Positions 12,090-23,178 of a stretch of 64,000 bases of DNA are shown in pieces; position 1 is the first letter of the stretch, and each line of letters begins with the position of its first letter. A program made the translations under genes and the position numbers. The notes under the pieces are model-generated. The model was given only the letters and a program-made list of their open reading frames with translations, made no database searches and was not told where the DNA came from. The DNA comes from Volvariella volvacea V23 (Eukaryota > Basidiomycota > Agaricomycetes > Agaricales > Pluteaceae), in contig KB722746.1 in the NCBI GenBank assembly GCA_000349905.1, positions 643,169-707,168 of the forward strand, in the 5' to 3' direction.

Positions 12090-13462
12090 AAGGCCTAGCT
12101 GTTTTTGTGCGTGCAAACAGTTCTTCCCTTGCAACTGATGTACTGACTCAATATGTATAACAAGGACATGAATTCTTTGATGCGCTGACATGCCTATGCG
12201 CCCACGAATCTTGCCTGCCCTGGAAATCCCTCAGAGGGCCTCTTGGAGCCCTAAAAGGAACAACTACGAAAGTTGCATCTCTGAACCCTCAAAGCGCTGC
12301 TCTTGAATCAAGTTTGAACTCAGAAGAGCCACCTGAGCTGGTGGCGATAGCTAAAGACGTACAGGTGCATTATCATACATGAAGCTTTGATTGGATTAAA
12401 GCATATTCCCTAAACGTCTGGGACCACTACTTAACTTTCATGAATCTGCTCACGGAAGACCAAATGCAAAACCGAATGACTGGATGATGTAGCACTCGAG
12501 GTCTTTTTTGAACTCGCAAATAAGCTACACGAACTCCACGAGGTTTTTGTGCAGATGAATGCAGAGAGAGGATCGTTTTGAGGGTAATTATTCATATCAG
12601 TGAGGTAGAGGAATTAGTAGCAACTGCTAGAAGAAATTTACGCTTAAAGTACCCCTAGTGGAGGGGCGATCTCTGGCATTGCAGACAGTGTCAGAGTGAG
12701 TGTCTTTTCTTTCCCACTCAAAATAACTTGGGACTGACACAGTTCGTACACGTCGTATCTAGGCTCCTATCGCTTTGACCTGCAAGGTTGGCTGGGTGGG
12801 CTTTTCCGGACCTACCACTGCGCGTATGCGGTCCTTGGGCTTAGCAAACCGATTTGGCGACGACCCCCAACTCCCCCGAACCGAGTCGAATCACCAAGGT
12901 GCTGGTAACGACAAACAACATTTGTTTCAGCGGCTGGGTGCGTTCGCCTTGTGCTCTCCTCGCTCACCTCCGAAGTCAGCCCCTGGAAGCCCAACAAACT
13001 TGGACCTACATCGGAATGTCAGCCCCCGTCTGCTTCGGATGCACGCAATACATCGCGTCCTGCAACGCAAGCCGTCCCCAAGACTCTAGGCTGCCCGTTT
13101 CCAGCATAGGCGCGCTCGAAGCGCGGAGCTGGAAGGACGATTTTGAGTTTTCGAAACCAAAGATGCGAGTCGAGGTTCCCTGGATGTGTCCTTTGATCGA
13201 TGGCGTTTGTTCTCCGAGCCACGATGCCAGTTCCAGTGCACATGGAATTGCGGTCGGTGGTGTGCCGGGGGAGCTGGACAGACAGGTGTGGGAGAGGATG
13301 GGTAAGGATTTGAGGCGAGGTTTGAGGATCTGTTACATGTGTAGTTTGAATTTTGGTTGGTGGAGGCTTCTCTCAGTGAATCCGAATTTAATGATGGCTT
13401 CGAAAAACGATACGGTGATCACCTTGAGCTCGGATAGCTCGAATCTCTGTTACTTAATATGT
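12090..13462 (+). pseudogene. Putative fungal deaminase-like protein (OTT_1508 type), gene or remnant
   Basis: Several protein-like stretches follow in order on the plus strand. They are EFFDALTCLCAHESCLPWK near 12170-12230, SAALESSLNSEEPPELVAIA near 12290-12355, DDVALEVFFELANKLHELHE near 12485-12545, and an open frame from 12854 to 13462. The last contains YIGMSAPVCFGCTQYI and VPWMCPLIDG. The Y-I-G-x-S..C-x-x-C pattern resembles the zinc-binding half of a deaminase-like family that is expanded in basidiomycetes. The expected upstream His-Glu motif was not found, and a GTGCGT..CAG segment near 12936-12982 may be an intron. The first stretches are interrupted by stops, so this may be decayed. 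The family assignment is tentative. Confidence 0.35.
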
Positions 13463-14081
13463 TAGCGCCTTACGCTGTTCATATAACGTTTACCACGGAG
13501 TGCGGTGCATTGAAGCGAGCAGTATTGGTACAGTATGTGAAAGTCGCCCTATGCACATTGTACTTCATTCTTACTTCCCTTATCGAGTATTAGCTGCCAA
13601 GACGGGCACTGCTTTGCCAATCAAGCTTTGGTCTTGTGCCCCTGTCATAAACGTCAAAGTCCACCTGATTGCCACCTGACTCCCAGAGGCGCAGGTGATA
13701 CACGCCTGCACACCGTAAAAGTCGACCGTAAAGGTATCAAGGGCCAATGGTAATCCAGTGGCAAATGAAGTGCTTCTGACGTGATTATCTTGTATACTTA
13801 TGACGTTCATCCATTTCATCCAATGGCGTTTATCCTGAATCATCTAATTGACTCAGAACAACACCTCAAGGCTCCATGTTCCGAATACATATGAAAGCGA
13901 GTGAACAGCACAATGGTATTATCATCAGATGGCAGAGTACAAAATGACAAGGAAGGACGATGGAATGACTAGTATACACGATCTGGCATTGTTCGGCTTT
14001 CAATGAATGATAATTTACATGGTAGTGTCCTGAAAGAGCAGCTCAAGTGAGTAAAAACGGCTGAGACAGAAGTGTGAAGGA
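13463..14081. other. Intergenic, nothing recognised
   Basis: Short frames only; no domain, RNA gene or repeat is recognised between the deaminase-like locus and the 3' end of the Stm1-like gene. Confidence 0.5.
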
Positions 14082-14603
14082 TCATACATTGGCGACACCG
14101 ACGGGGATCTTGGGGGGCGGAGAGGTAGATACGGCAGCAGAGGTGCGAGCAATGGCCGCAAGATCGACATCTAGGATGGAATGAACATCGGCGGAGCAGC
14201 GGAAGTAGAATGTTTCATTCACCTTGACGCTTTAGGGCACCCTTCCTCAACTTGCGAGCGTCTTCGACTTCTTGCAGGGTTGGGCTACCGTTTGGGGTTT
14301 CAGTGTTGCCTTTCTCTGGGAGTGAAAGAATCAGCACAACGCGTCAATAGAAACAAAGTATATGCGCTTACTTTCAGAGGGGAGACTAGCGGTGGAATCT
14401 GTGGTCGACTCTTCCTCTTCCTCTTCTTCCTCATACTCTTCGTCATACAAAGCTGCGTCTTCGAGCTCTCGTTCGTTCTGGAGACTTCCCCAGTTGTGAC
14501 CACCAGCACCGTTCTTTCGAACAGACTTGTCAAGGCCGGATTTGGATTCCGATCTGTCCTTGATGATGGCCCTTGGGAAGGACGCACGAGAGGTACGTGT
14601 CAT
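14082..14603 (-). CDS. Small Stm1/HABP4-like (hyaluronan/mRNA-binding family) protein
   Basis: There are three exons: 14603-14372, 14315-14223 and 14170-14082, with introns of 56 and 52 nt, adding to 414 nt (137 aa) in frame. The N-terminal part has the family signature KSGLDKSVRKNGAGGHNWGS followed by an acidic Glu-rich run. The second exon has ARKLRKGALKRQ, and the protein ends PPKIPVGVANV. This architecture is that of small fungal relatives of Stm1/SERBP1, which bind RNA or ribosomes in the cytoplasm; that role is taken from the family. The gene is divergent from the 5-phosphatase at 15172. Confidence 0.82.
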
Positions 14604-15171
14604 TGCCGGGAAGAGTACGTTGGTGTTGGGACGAGAGAAGTGCTGAGAGCGGATGGACTGCTGTGGGAGCGGGAAATGCTTTCAAATTTGGGGTGGAGAT
14701 GGCGTTGAGCTGCGCGATTTGGGGGGTTTAAATACGTTTTCAATGGGAGAGGCCTCGAGCCACCCTGCCTGCAGCATTCCTGGGTAAACTATCTCGTGAC
14801 CAGAACTCCATTGCCCGTTCTAGAGCCTTCGACGGTTCGACCACAATGGACCCGTCGTCAAGCACAAAGAATTCCCGTCTTTCTTTTTCTTTCATGCCCT
14901 TGTACTCGCAAAGCGCTATTGTCGCCCCTTCATTGACGACCACCTGTGCCCTATGGGCAGATAAAGGCCATGTTCATGAAAGACATCCGTTAGGGCCGAA
15001 ATGCGGGGTAACCACCTCGGCCACATGCGGGGTAATTCTCACGCAGACACTTCAGGACCCCAGGGACCTCTTCTGCTTCCGACTTCCATATCCAGCAAAG
15101 CACAGCCGCTCAGCCGATAATATCCTTTCTCGTCCACGCCACAGCGCTAGCTCTGCGCGCGTCATTGAACA
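14604..15171. promoter_or_regulatory. Shared upstream region of the Stm1-like and 5-phosphatase genes
   Basis: There are 568 bp between the two divergent start codons. A minus-strand open frame at 14740-14943 begins with GTG and has no family match, so it is not called. No specific factor sites were identified. Confidence 0.4.
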
Positions 15172-18100
15172 ATGGGGGCAGTCGAAGATCTCGTTCGCCC
15201 ATTGTTGCATCCAACCGAATCCGTCAATGTCGCAGTAGAAACAGCACAGCTCCCGCAGGTCGGCCTTGACGCTGGCACAGTCGATTCTGGAGAAGATGCT
15301 GGCGATCCTCGCCGGTCTGCGAGCCTTGGCAACGCGGAGGAGAAGGAGGAGATCCACTGTGTGCTGGCTGTGGTTTTCCATGTTGGTGCACCGGGTGAGG
15401 TCGAAGAAGGAAGGTATGCCTGTGTTCGGTCTCCGCATACGCCATGTACTGTGGTAGCGCCCTAATTGACGCGATCCTAGTCTCTTCATCTGCAAGCGCA
15501 AATCTACAGAAGATGCATCGAACGAGGTGCTTGATATCCATCGCGCCATACCCATCAGCAAAGACTTCAGTATCACGATGGCCCAGACGCGGCGCAACAC
15601 CATCGATCTCAGCACCGCCGCTTCCCGGTCCGTTCTGGACCAGCCGAGAGTTGGTAAGATATTTGCGTTTCGCTCGTCCCATTAGCCTTCTCCCTTCATC
15701 TCCCGTGGTATGTTGACGCTTTTCCATCCGATGCAGGCTTCACGATCATCGTAAACTCGGGCCAAGAGGGGGATGAGGAGCCGTTATACTTCTATACCCA
15801 TGATACTCAATCCCTTAAGGCCTTACTCGCTGAATGCAAGAGATTCAAGGACCAACTCCTTCAGGGTACTATCCACATCCTAATGCTATGAGAATCGTGT
15901 ATTCAGACCAGAACTTAAAGAAGTGGATACCACCCCGGGTACATACGACACCTTTATACCGACTTTCGCCTGGCTATTGCCCTATGTAGCCAGAGCACGA
16001 TCTTCGCCGTCGGGTGAACTATTTATAATCTTCTTCCGCTACTATTTGATCGAGCTGACTCTGGTATTGAATAGTTACGGTTCGCCCATGGGATATCCGT
16101 ATCCTTAACCAGCCTTTGTACTCTCGCCTTTCACACGCCAGTGCAGGTCAAGCGGGCGACGAGTTTTCAGATATAATAACAATCCGAGATCAGTGGGTAC
16201 GGGATACAATTCGCACTACGCAGCAGCGTGGAACTCGTAATTTGAGGTGTGTTGTCTTGAGGCAACATGTGGAAGGAAACTGATATGAGAGATGCTAGAA
16301 TTCGATTGGGGACCTTTAATGTGAATGGGACTATACCTTCACAGGACTTATCGTCGTGGGTTCAGGGAGAGAGCGCTAAACCACCCGCATCCGCACAGGC
16401 AGAAGTCCAGAGTCCTTTACTCCCCGTAACACCCAAGGGCGCAACCCATGATGGTGATATTTGAATCGTAACCGCCATGCAATCTGTGTTGACTGTAGTT
16501 TAGCAGATACGAAAAGTATCGCTTCGGGTGTCACACTGGTCGATCCCACAGAAGAAACCGCAACTAATGCTGATTCTACTTCTGATACATCACTTGATGA
16601 CGACGGAGACCCTGACATCTTTGTATTCGGATTTCAGGAGCTCGACCTATCGACAGAGGCGCTGCTCATCACCACCAGCACTTTCAGGGAGGACGCATGG
16701 ACTACGGCGATCTTCGCTGCCCTAGGCGAGAAAGCGATCAAGTACGAGAAGGTAGTATGTGTATTGTATGCGCATACATCTGATTGAATTTGTCCCCTTT
16801 CTCTCAGCTTGCGTCTAAACAACTGGTGGGGGTGCTCATAACCATCATCGTTCGCAAGTCGATGAAGAGCAACTTCAAAGAGGTCAAGTCTACATCTGCC
16901 GGTGCTGGTATTCTTGGGCTGATGGCAAGTGACTTCCTTAATGAACGTACTTATAGCTAAAATAATGGCAGGGCAACAAAGGCGGAGCTGCCATCCGACT
17001 CGAGTACTCACCCCCACCCACACAAGGGCTGGACCTCAAATCCCCATTACGAACGATCTTTACATTCGTCAACGCACACCTCGCTGCGTTTGATGAGATG
17101 TACGAGCGGAGGAACGCGGATTATCAAGACTTGTGCAAGAGGCTGACTTTCCCTACTGGTGTAATAGCACAGCCTACGACCGTCGCTACCGGTTTGGATA
17201 GGTATACTATCTTTGACACGGATGTGCTTTTTTGGATTGTGAGCCTTTTTTTGTCATTGTTAAGGTATTGAGGATAACAGCTCGAGCATTTTAGGGAGGT
17301 CAGGCGTCTAATGTGTTTCCTTTGCTGCACGAAACCTTATCCGAGCGCTTGTCGCAGACCTGAATTACCGTGTTGATCTCCTGGACAAGGATATCAGGGA
17401 GACACTACAGTCTGGCTATCCCGACAAGTATGAAGCCCTACTGAAATACGACCAGGTATGAAGACCACCTCGTGCGGTGCTCTGGTGTCTAACAATTCAA
17501 CAATTAGTTGCGCAGAGCCCAGCGAACAGGAAAGGCCTTTGTCGGTTTCTCCGAACAAACCACTTCACATCTGCCGTAAGTCCCAACCCGGGGTTATATG
17601 CGAAGCTGTCCATTTCACATAACCCGTCAATAGAACATACCGTTTTGGCCCTGGCCTCCCCACAGATGCACTTGGATACGATCTCAAGCAAGTTGCTGTT
17701 ACTCCATTCAGCGTATAGCATACATCCATCTCTATGCTGTCCGCTGTGCTTTTGTGCTTCTATTCTGACGACAGTCATTTGTCATTTGACCTTGACAGGC
17801 GCAAACCAGCTTGGACGGACCGTGTGTTGTATATGCACGATCCAGCTGTGAAGTTGAGCCAGGTGTCTTACACGGGACATCGGCGTATCACACAGAGTGA
17901 CCATAGGCCGGTCGGAGCGGATTTCATTGTAGGGGTGAGTACGAGTCAACGTCAATGTCAACGGAAAGCCATGGCCATGGCCCATGTCTATTTCATGTCA
18001 CATCCCCCGTACCCCTCGTATCCGTGCCCCGTTGCCGAGTGGAGTCTGTCGCTGTCACAAAGATTCTTTCTACCCTTCTTCCCCTTAAACCCCAAATCAA

Positions 18101-20263
18101 GTGCCCGGAGATTTTTTTCTATTGGATGCTGATCCCTTCCCGTATACGTGTTTTTCAGGTGAACCTTTACGAGAACGACCAGGTTGACGCCGCCGCTCGG
18201 AAGTTGTATAGACAGCTCGAACCCTTGGAGCATGCTTCTTTGAAGCCCTCGCTCAAGGTGAATACGACATCTGTTGATTTTGGTGTCTTCTCGTAAGTTT
18301 ACCCACTCATGATCTTGGGACCCACGAATGCTGAATCAAAGAACCATATACCTGACCTAACCTCAATCTCGATATTCAATACCAATGACATGTATTATTT
18401 TCCCTAGTTACCGACGACCCGTTACGAAAACTTTGGAGCTGCGAAATACAGGAAAGGTATGCAGGCTTAAATTATTTTTTGATTTTCCCCACTCCCCTAT
18501 TCTTTGTATGCGGCTTCCTTGGTGACGTTGGAGATTCTAGACCCCCTGCGCATACCGCTTCTTGCCAGTTGAGGCAAACACCCCTGCACGTACGTGATGA
18601 TAGCCTTATGTCGTGTTTACCCAAAAATTTGTTCGCATGCTGATTTGCTGTTGCTCGATGCCAACCAGATCCCGAGTGGATGAAAATAGAACCAATGGTT
18701 GTGAGTATGGCATCTCAGCTTTTTTCTCTTTCGTTTGTCCCTGGACCTGGAGTCCAGAGCTGTATCCAATCGGCTTGCTGTGACCAGTGCCTCTCTTCCT
18801 TTTTTCGGGACAAAGGGTGACCTTGTTGAGGTTACTGACTTTGCTTTTCCCTTCTTTTTTCCTTTCGTTTTTGTGGGGTGCATAGGGACTGTTGTTACCC
18901 GACGAAATCGTCACCATAACCCTCACAACTATTGTTGACGCCAAAGTCGCATCGAGATTGAATTTTGGACCGAGAGATCTGGATTGCACGTTGGTATTGC
19001 ATACGATCTTCGGGAAGGATTTGTTTGTGAGTGCGGTCGGGCGCTATGGTGAGCATTGCAGTACCAGGATTTTCCGCCGATGGATATATTCTAATGGCAT
19101 CAACAACGCGGACGATGTGTTAACGCTTTAGATTATACATGTTATGGCATTGACTTGTCAAAATTAACCCGTATTAAAGGACCCATCCGAACACTGGACT
19201 CTATGAATTCACTGTTACCAGAAGACCAAGCCCGAAATGCACCCAAAGAAGTACTAAGGCTCGTCAATTGGCTAATGGGCCCGGACATTGACCTGGTCAG
19301 TCCTATTCACTTCGTGAACTACCATTCAACGGCCGGGAAATTGACGAACTCCCTGTATTCCATTCGAAAGCACATTCTATTCGTGAAGCCTGCGCGGGAA
19401 GAGATTGTTAACATCATTGGCGAGGTATGAATCATTCCTTCTTCCTTCACCCCACCCAGGGATATCGGCAAGACTATACCGTCAACTGACCCGCCCTTTC
19501 TCTTGGGCTTGGCCCATTGGCTGTCGCTCATGATCCTATTTAGTGCTTGGACACGGGCGAGGAATTCACCTTCCCAAAGACATACACACCGACGGACATC
19601 GCAACCGCATTTGGCGCGACCCTGATGGAATTATTAGATGCCCTTCCAGAATCCTTGGTCCCCAGATTTCTTCATTCCCGTTGTACGCAAATGGCCGATC
19701 GGGATGAGGCTTTTGAGGTGCGTAAGCGTGCGCCCACGTTTTACAAAGCCACGCGGCGCTCCGCCATTTTTTTTACATTGGAACCCTGTGATTGATCACA
19801 GCTGGTTTGTTCATGCTTTTGTTGTGTAGCTCCTTGATGCGTTCCCTCAGAGTCACGTTAATGTGAGTGGGTCTATGTCCGTTCATTATGGAACGGCAAG
19901 ATTGTGATCAATCGTAAGAAATACATACTGATTGGATAATATCTACGTATATGCACAGGTCTGGATATCGATAACGGCCTTCCTTCATTTCATTTGTCAG
20001 TCCTCGACTGACCAAGAAAATAAGATTAATACCATGCGTAAGTCCGGTCTCGATTTTGTTCAACGGAGCTCCTAGTGGGGAGGCAATCACTCACCGACAT
20101 CATTTATTTCTGTTCTGCTTTGACTGTTGGGGCACCGACGCTACGGCTGGGCTTGTGATGAGCAGTGTCGATCTGGACACCGATTCTGCTCCGGGATGAC
20201 CTGAATTTCCCTCCCGTATCTCCTGCAGGGAAGCGGAGGTTCCTGCGTTATTTCATCGCCTAA
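15172..20263 (+). CDS. Inositol polyphosphate 5-phosphatase, OCRL/INPP5B-like, with ASH and RhoGAP-like domains
   Basis: The start is ATG 15172. Exon 1 ends at 15413, exon 2 is 15481-15653, and a third begins at 15737; many short exons follow. The N-terminal PH-like part reads VLAVVFHVGA then LFICKRKST. The 5-phosphatase core has all main motifs: GTFNVNG (about 16310), FGFQELDLS (16630), GNKGGAA (16975), NAHLAA (17075), DLNYR (17360), RKPAWTDRVL (17800) and SDHRPV (17900). The ASH domain (VNTTSVDFGVFS, LRNTGK) is near 18250-19050. The RhoGAP-like domain runs from about 19150 to the last exon (20166-20263), which ends with FLRYFIA. It should remove the 5-phosphate from PI(4,5)P2 and related lipids on endocytic and Golgi membranes. 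The RhoGAP arginine finger appears to be absent, as in OCRL. Inner exon edges were not all fixed. Confidence 0.85.
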
Positions 20264-20510
20264 GTTATTGCGACTACTCGCTCTACATAGATGTACAATA
20301 GCTGTACTATGCTGTTCACAGAACTCCGCTCCTGTTCCGTTCTGCAGTTCTGTTCCGCCGAAATTTTGGAAGCGTGAATGAAAGTGCGTATGTGATACAT
20401 TGGTTTTTCCTTCACTTGGATTTCTATATATGTTACAACATGTATGGATATATACAACTCCGGTCTGATTGCTGTGTATATGCGGAATATGTGTCCGTCT
20501 TACAGATGCC

Positions 20511-22041
20511 TCAATCGAACATCTTTTTGTATGCGGCCTTCTCTTTGTCCCGCTTAGCCTTTTGGGCAGCTTTGGCATTACCCAATTCATTCGCAATAGC
20601 CGAGTCGTTGGGCATAAGTCTATTGGCTTCACCGAGGTCGTAGATAGCGATGTCGTCGTCGTTTTGTATTCTACGGGCGAGTCCACGACGATAGAGAGCC
20701 TTGGCTGTACATAGATGTCATTTGGTGCTGCAAGGAGGTGCAAACATGAACATACCCTTTTCTGATTCATTGAGAGTTAGATTTTCGAGGGCGCGGGTTG
20801 TATAGTCGATGACTTCCTCCGCTCTATCTTTATCGCTGGGGTAAACACGAAGTGTGGTCAAAGAGGCATTCAATAGGATGGGAAGCAGCAGTGCATTGTA
20901 TTTGTCCTGGAGCTCTTTATTCTCTTCCGGAATATCTGAATGGAAGTCGAGGTATCGAAGGGCCTCTAACGGTAGCGCATGTACAAAGTCAGAAGGCTTA
21001 CGCCAAGGCTAAAAGGGATGGAGGATACGTACTGAGATATTTTTCGAGGGCTTCTGCAATCTTTCCGTTCTTGAAGTGCTTATTGGCGATTTCCCTTATC
21101 TTGACTGCGGCTTCATACGCAACTTCAGGTTTATCCTTAGCACCGGTCGTGTCATCCTGGGGGTAATCTTCATATACATCACCGTCCTCGGGGACAGGTG
21201 GACTGGCCAAGGAAGGATCATCAGGGGACAGGACGCCAGAATCTGCGATGACGACGGGCTTAATGGGAGCATCGCCGGAGCTTGTAGGGTTGTTCTCGAT
21301 TGCACGGACTAAGAGAGGTGGTGAAGAGTTCATATTCATATCGCTTGCCCAGCCAAGCATGTGTGATATGGACCGTACCGACTGATTTCCCTTGTATGAC
21401 TTCACCAAAGACGACGTGCTTGTTGTCCAGGTGTGGGGTGGTAGCTACGGTGATGAAGAATTGAGAGCCGTTGGTGTTTGGTCCTGCGTTGGCCTTCATG
21501 ATGCTGTTATGACGCTGTGTTTGCTAATGCGTAGATAGAAGCGCGTACCATGGAGAGGAGGAATGGTTTATCGTGTTTGACAGGGAACGCTTCATCCTCG
21601 AACTTTTCGCCGTAGATCGATTCGCCACCGGTACCTTGGATTGGATGCAGACTGAGCTATACACTAGCCGAGGTGGTGCTAGTTCACCCACCATTTCCAG
21701 CAGTGAAGTCACCGCCTTGGCACATGAAGCTGGGATCAAATTTAAGCTATTTCTGATGTAGAGGGGGTGTGGATGACAGTACTTACTTCTTGATCACCCT
21801 ATGGAAGGTTGAACCCTTGAAATGAAGGGGCTTCCCACTATTTCCTACTCCCTTCTCACCGGTGCATAACGCGCCTGCACGACAACTAATGAGGTACATG
21901 GCCACTTGATGGCTAAATCCACGTACGGAAATTCTCTGCAGTCTTCGGGACGAGATCTGTGTAGAGTGAGAAAACGATACGGCCGATGCGTTTTCCACCG
22001 ATATCGATATCAAAGAAGGTGATAGGTCGATCTGATGCCAT
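20511..22041 (-). CDS. Cyclophilin-40 peptidyl-prolyl isomerase with TPR domain
   Basis: The start is ATG 22041 ([17 protein letters not shown]). After one intron the cyclophilin domain continues with [16 protein letters not shown] and CQGGDFT. It goes on with [12 protein letters not shown] and HVVFGEV, so the catalytic Arg and the drug-site residues are present. A linker ([14 protein letters not shown]) leads to TPR helices, and the last exon reads KALYRRGLA, ending in AAYKKMFD. This is the Cpr6/Cpr7/PPID architecture: an Hsp90 co-chaperone whose TPR groove binds the MEEVD tail, acting in the cytosol. There are several introns of 50-80 nt. The gene is tail to tail with the 5-phosphatase, 247 bp apart. 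Confidence 0.88.
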
Positions 22042-23178
22042 CGCAAGTATTATAAGGCCAGCAATTCAGGAAGAAAGGACGCGATTTGGAGGGTAAGAGA
22101 GCGAGGGGATGGTATGCACAACATCTTTACTGCATTCAAGTCCCTTTAAAGCGGGAGTGTGGTTATGTAATCCGCATATCTCGAAATTGCTAGAAACTGG
22201 TGGAAAAACAGCAAACCCTTTGGTAGCGCTTCCCATCAGCCGCTCACGGCGGCTCGACGCTGTGCTGAACATCCGCCACGGGTCCCAGCGACAAACGGGC
22301 GAATGGTTACGAGCAAGAACAGGCGAGTGGCTGCCGTGTGGTTATGTTTGGTTGGGCCTTCTGAGTCCGCGATTTGTCGTTAGACGGCGCGTCGACCTCA
22401 ATGTTCGCAAATCAAGTTTTATGCAACATCGTAAGTCTCGTCTGCGTGTTTGTCTTTCTTGATAGCGTAAGAGTTGGTGGGCATCGCCGGCCTGAGTATG
22501 TTGCTCATGAATAATTGATTTGCCTTGCTTCTGACCGCTGATGACAGCACCCTGTCACACAACTCTTTAAGCGCTTGCTTTCATAGCGAGTTCAATGGCT
22601 CTAACTTTCGACACCACCATGGAATGCCGTTACTGCTTACCGGGAAGAGTAAGGATAGAAACTCACCGCACCAGTCCATGGCCGCACCATGGGCCATGGT
22701 CCGCGGTCAAGAGGCTCCTATTATACGCTCGTTTTGGGATCACTAGCACCTGTGCTGGGTGTCAACATAGCATCTTGGAGCGATGGGCTCTGATAAGACC
22801 AGCATTCTAGTCAGTACCTTACATCGGTTCTACCTCTGTCAAGTCAACCATGCTTGTCACCGGCTCCACTAACCGAATGCGATCTTCAATCTAGCAAGCT
22901 CTTAGCCAGCCACAAGGCCCTCGTTGAGAATCAGACTTTCAAGGCCTCCCTTCACTGAGGCTCCAAGTTGGTCGGTTTCTGTCCGTTAAAGGCCGCCATT
23001 GCAACAGGATTTGGCTGATATATGGAGTTATTTGACATCATGCGCCATACACACGTGCTTCTGAAGCTTCCCATAGCGCAAGGAATGGAGCTATTGGCAT
23101 GAAGTTGATTACAATTACGAATGATCCACACCCCATAAAGGCCCAGGCGCTACTCCACTTCATCCATACCTCTCCTCC
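22042..23178. other. Intergenic upstream region
   Basis: This lies between the divergent cyclophilin and P450 starts. Open frames here are short and unconvincing. No repeat or RNA gene is recognised. Confidence 0.5.

Noticed and set aside
13580..13843. Minus-strand frame of 87 codons
   Set aside because: No recognisable domain and no supporting exon structure.
14740..14943. Minus-strand frame of 67 codons in the Stm1-like/5-phosphatase intergenic region
   Set aside because: Begins with GTG, has no ATG near its start, no domain and no splice-supported extension.
15052..15727. Minus-strand frames of 187 and 167 codons
   Set aside because: They are antisense to the first two exons of the 5-phosphatase. 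Splicing 15413 to 15481 on the plus strand gives a continuous N-terminal domain (VEEGS then LFICKRKST), so the plus strand is the real gene.
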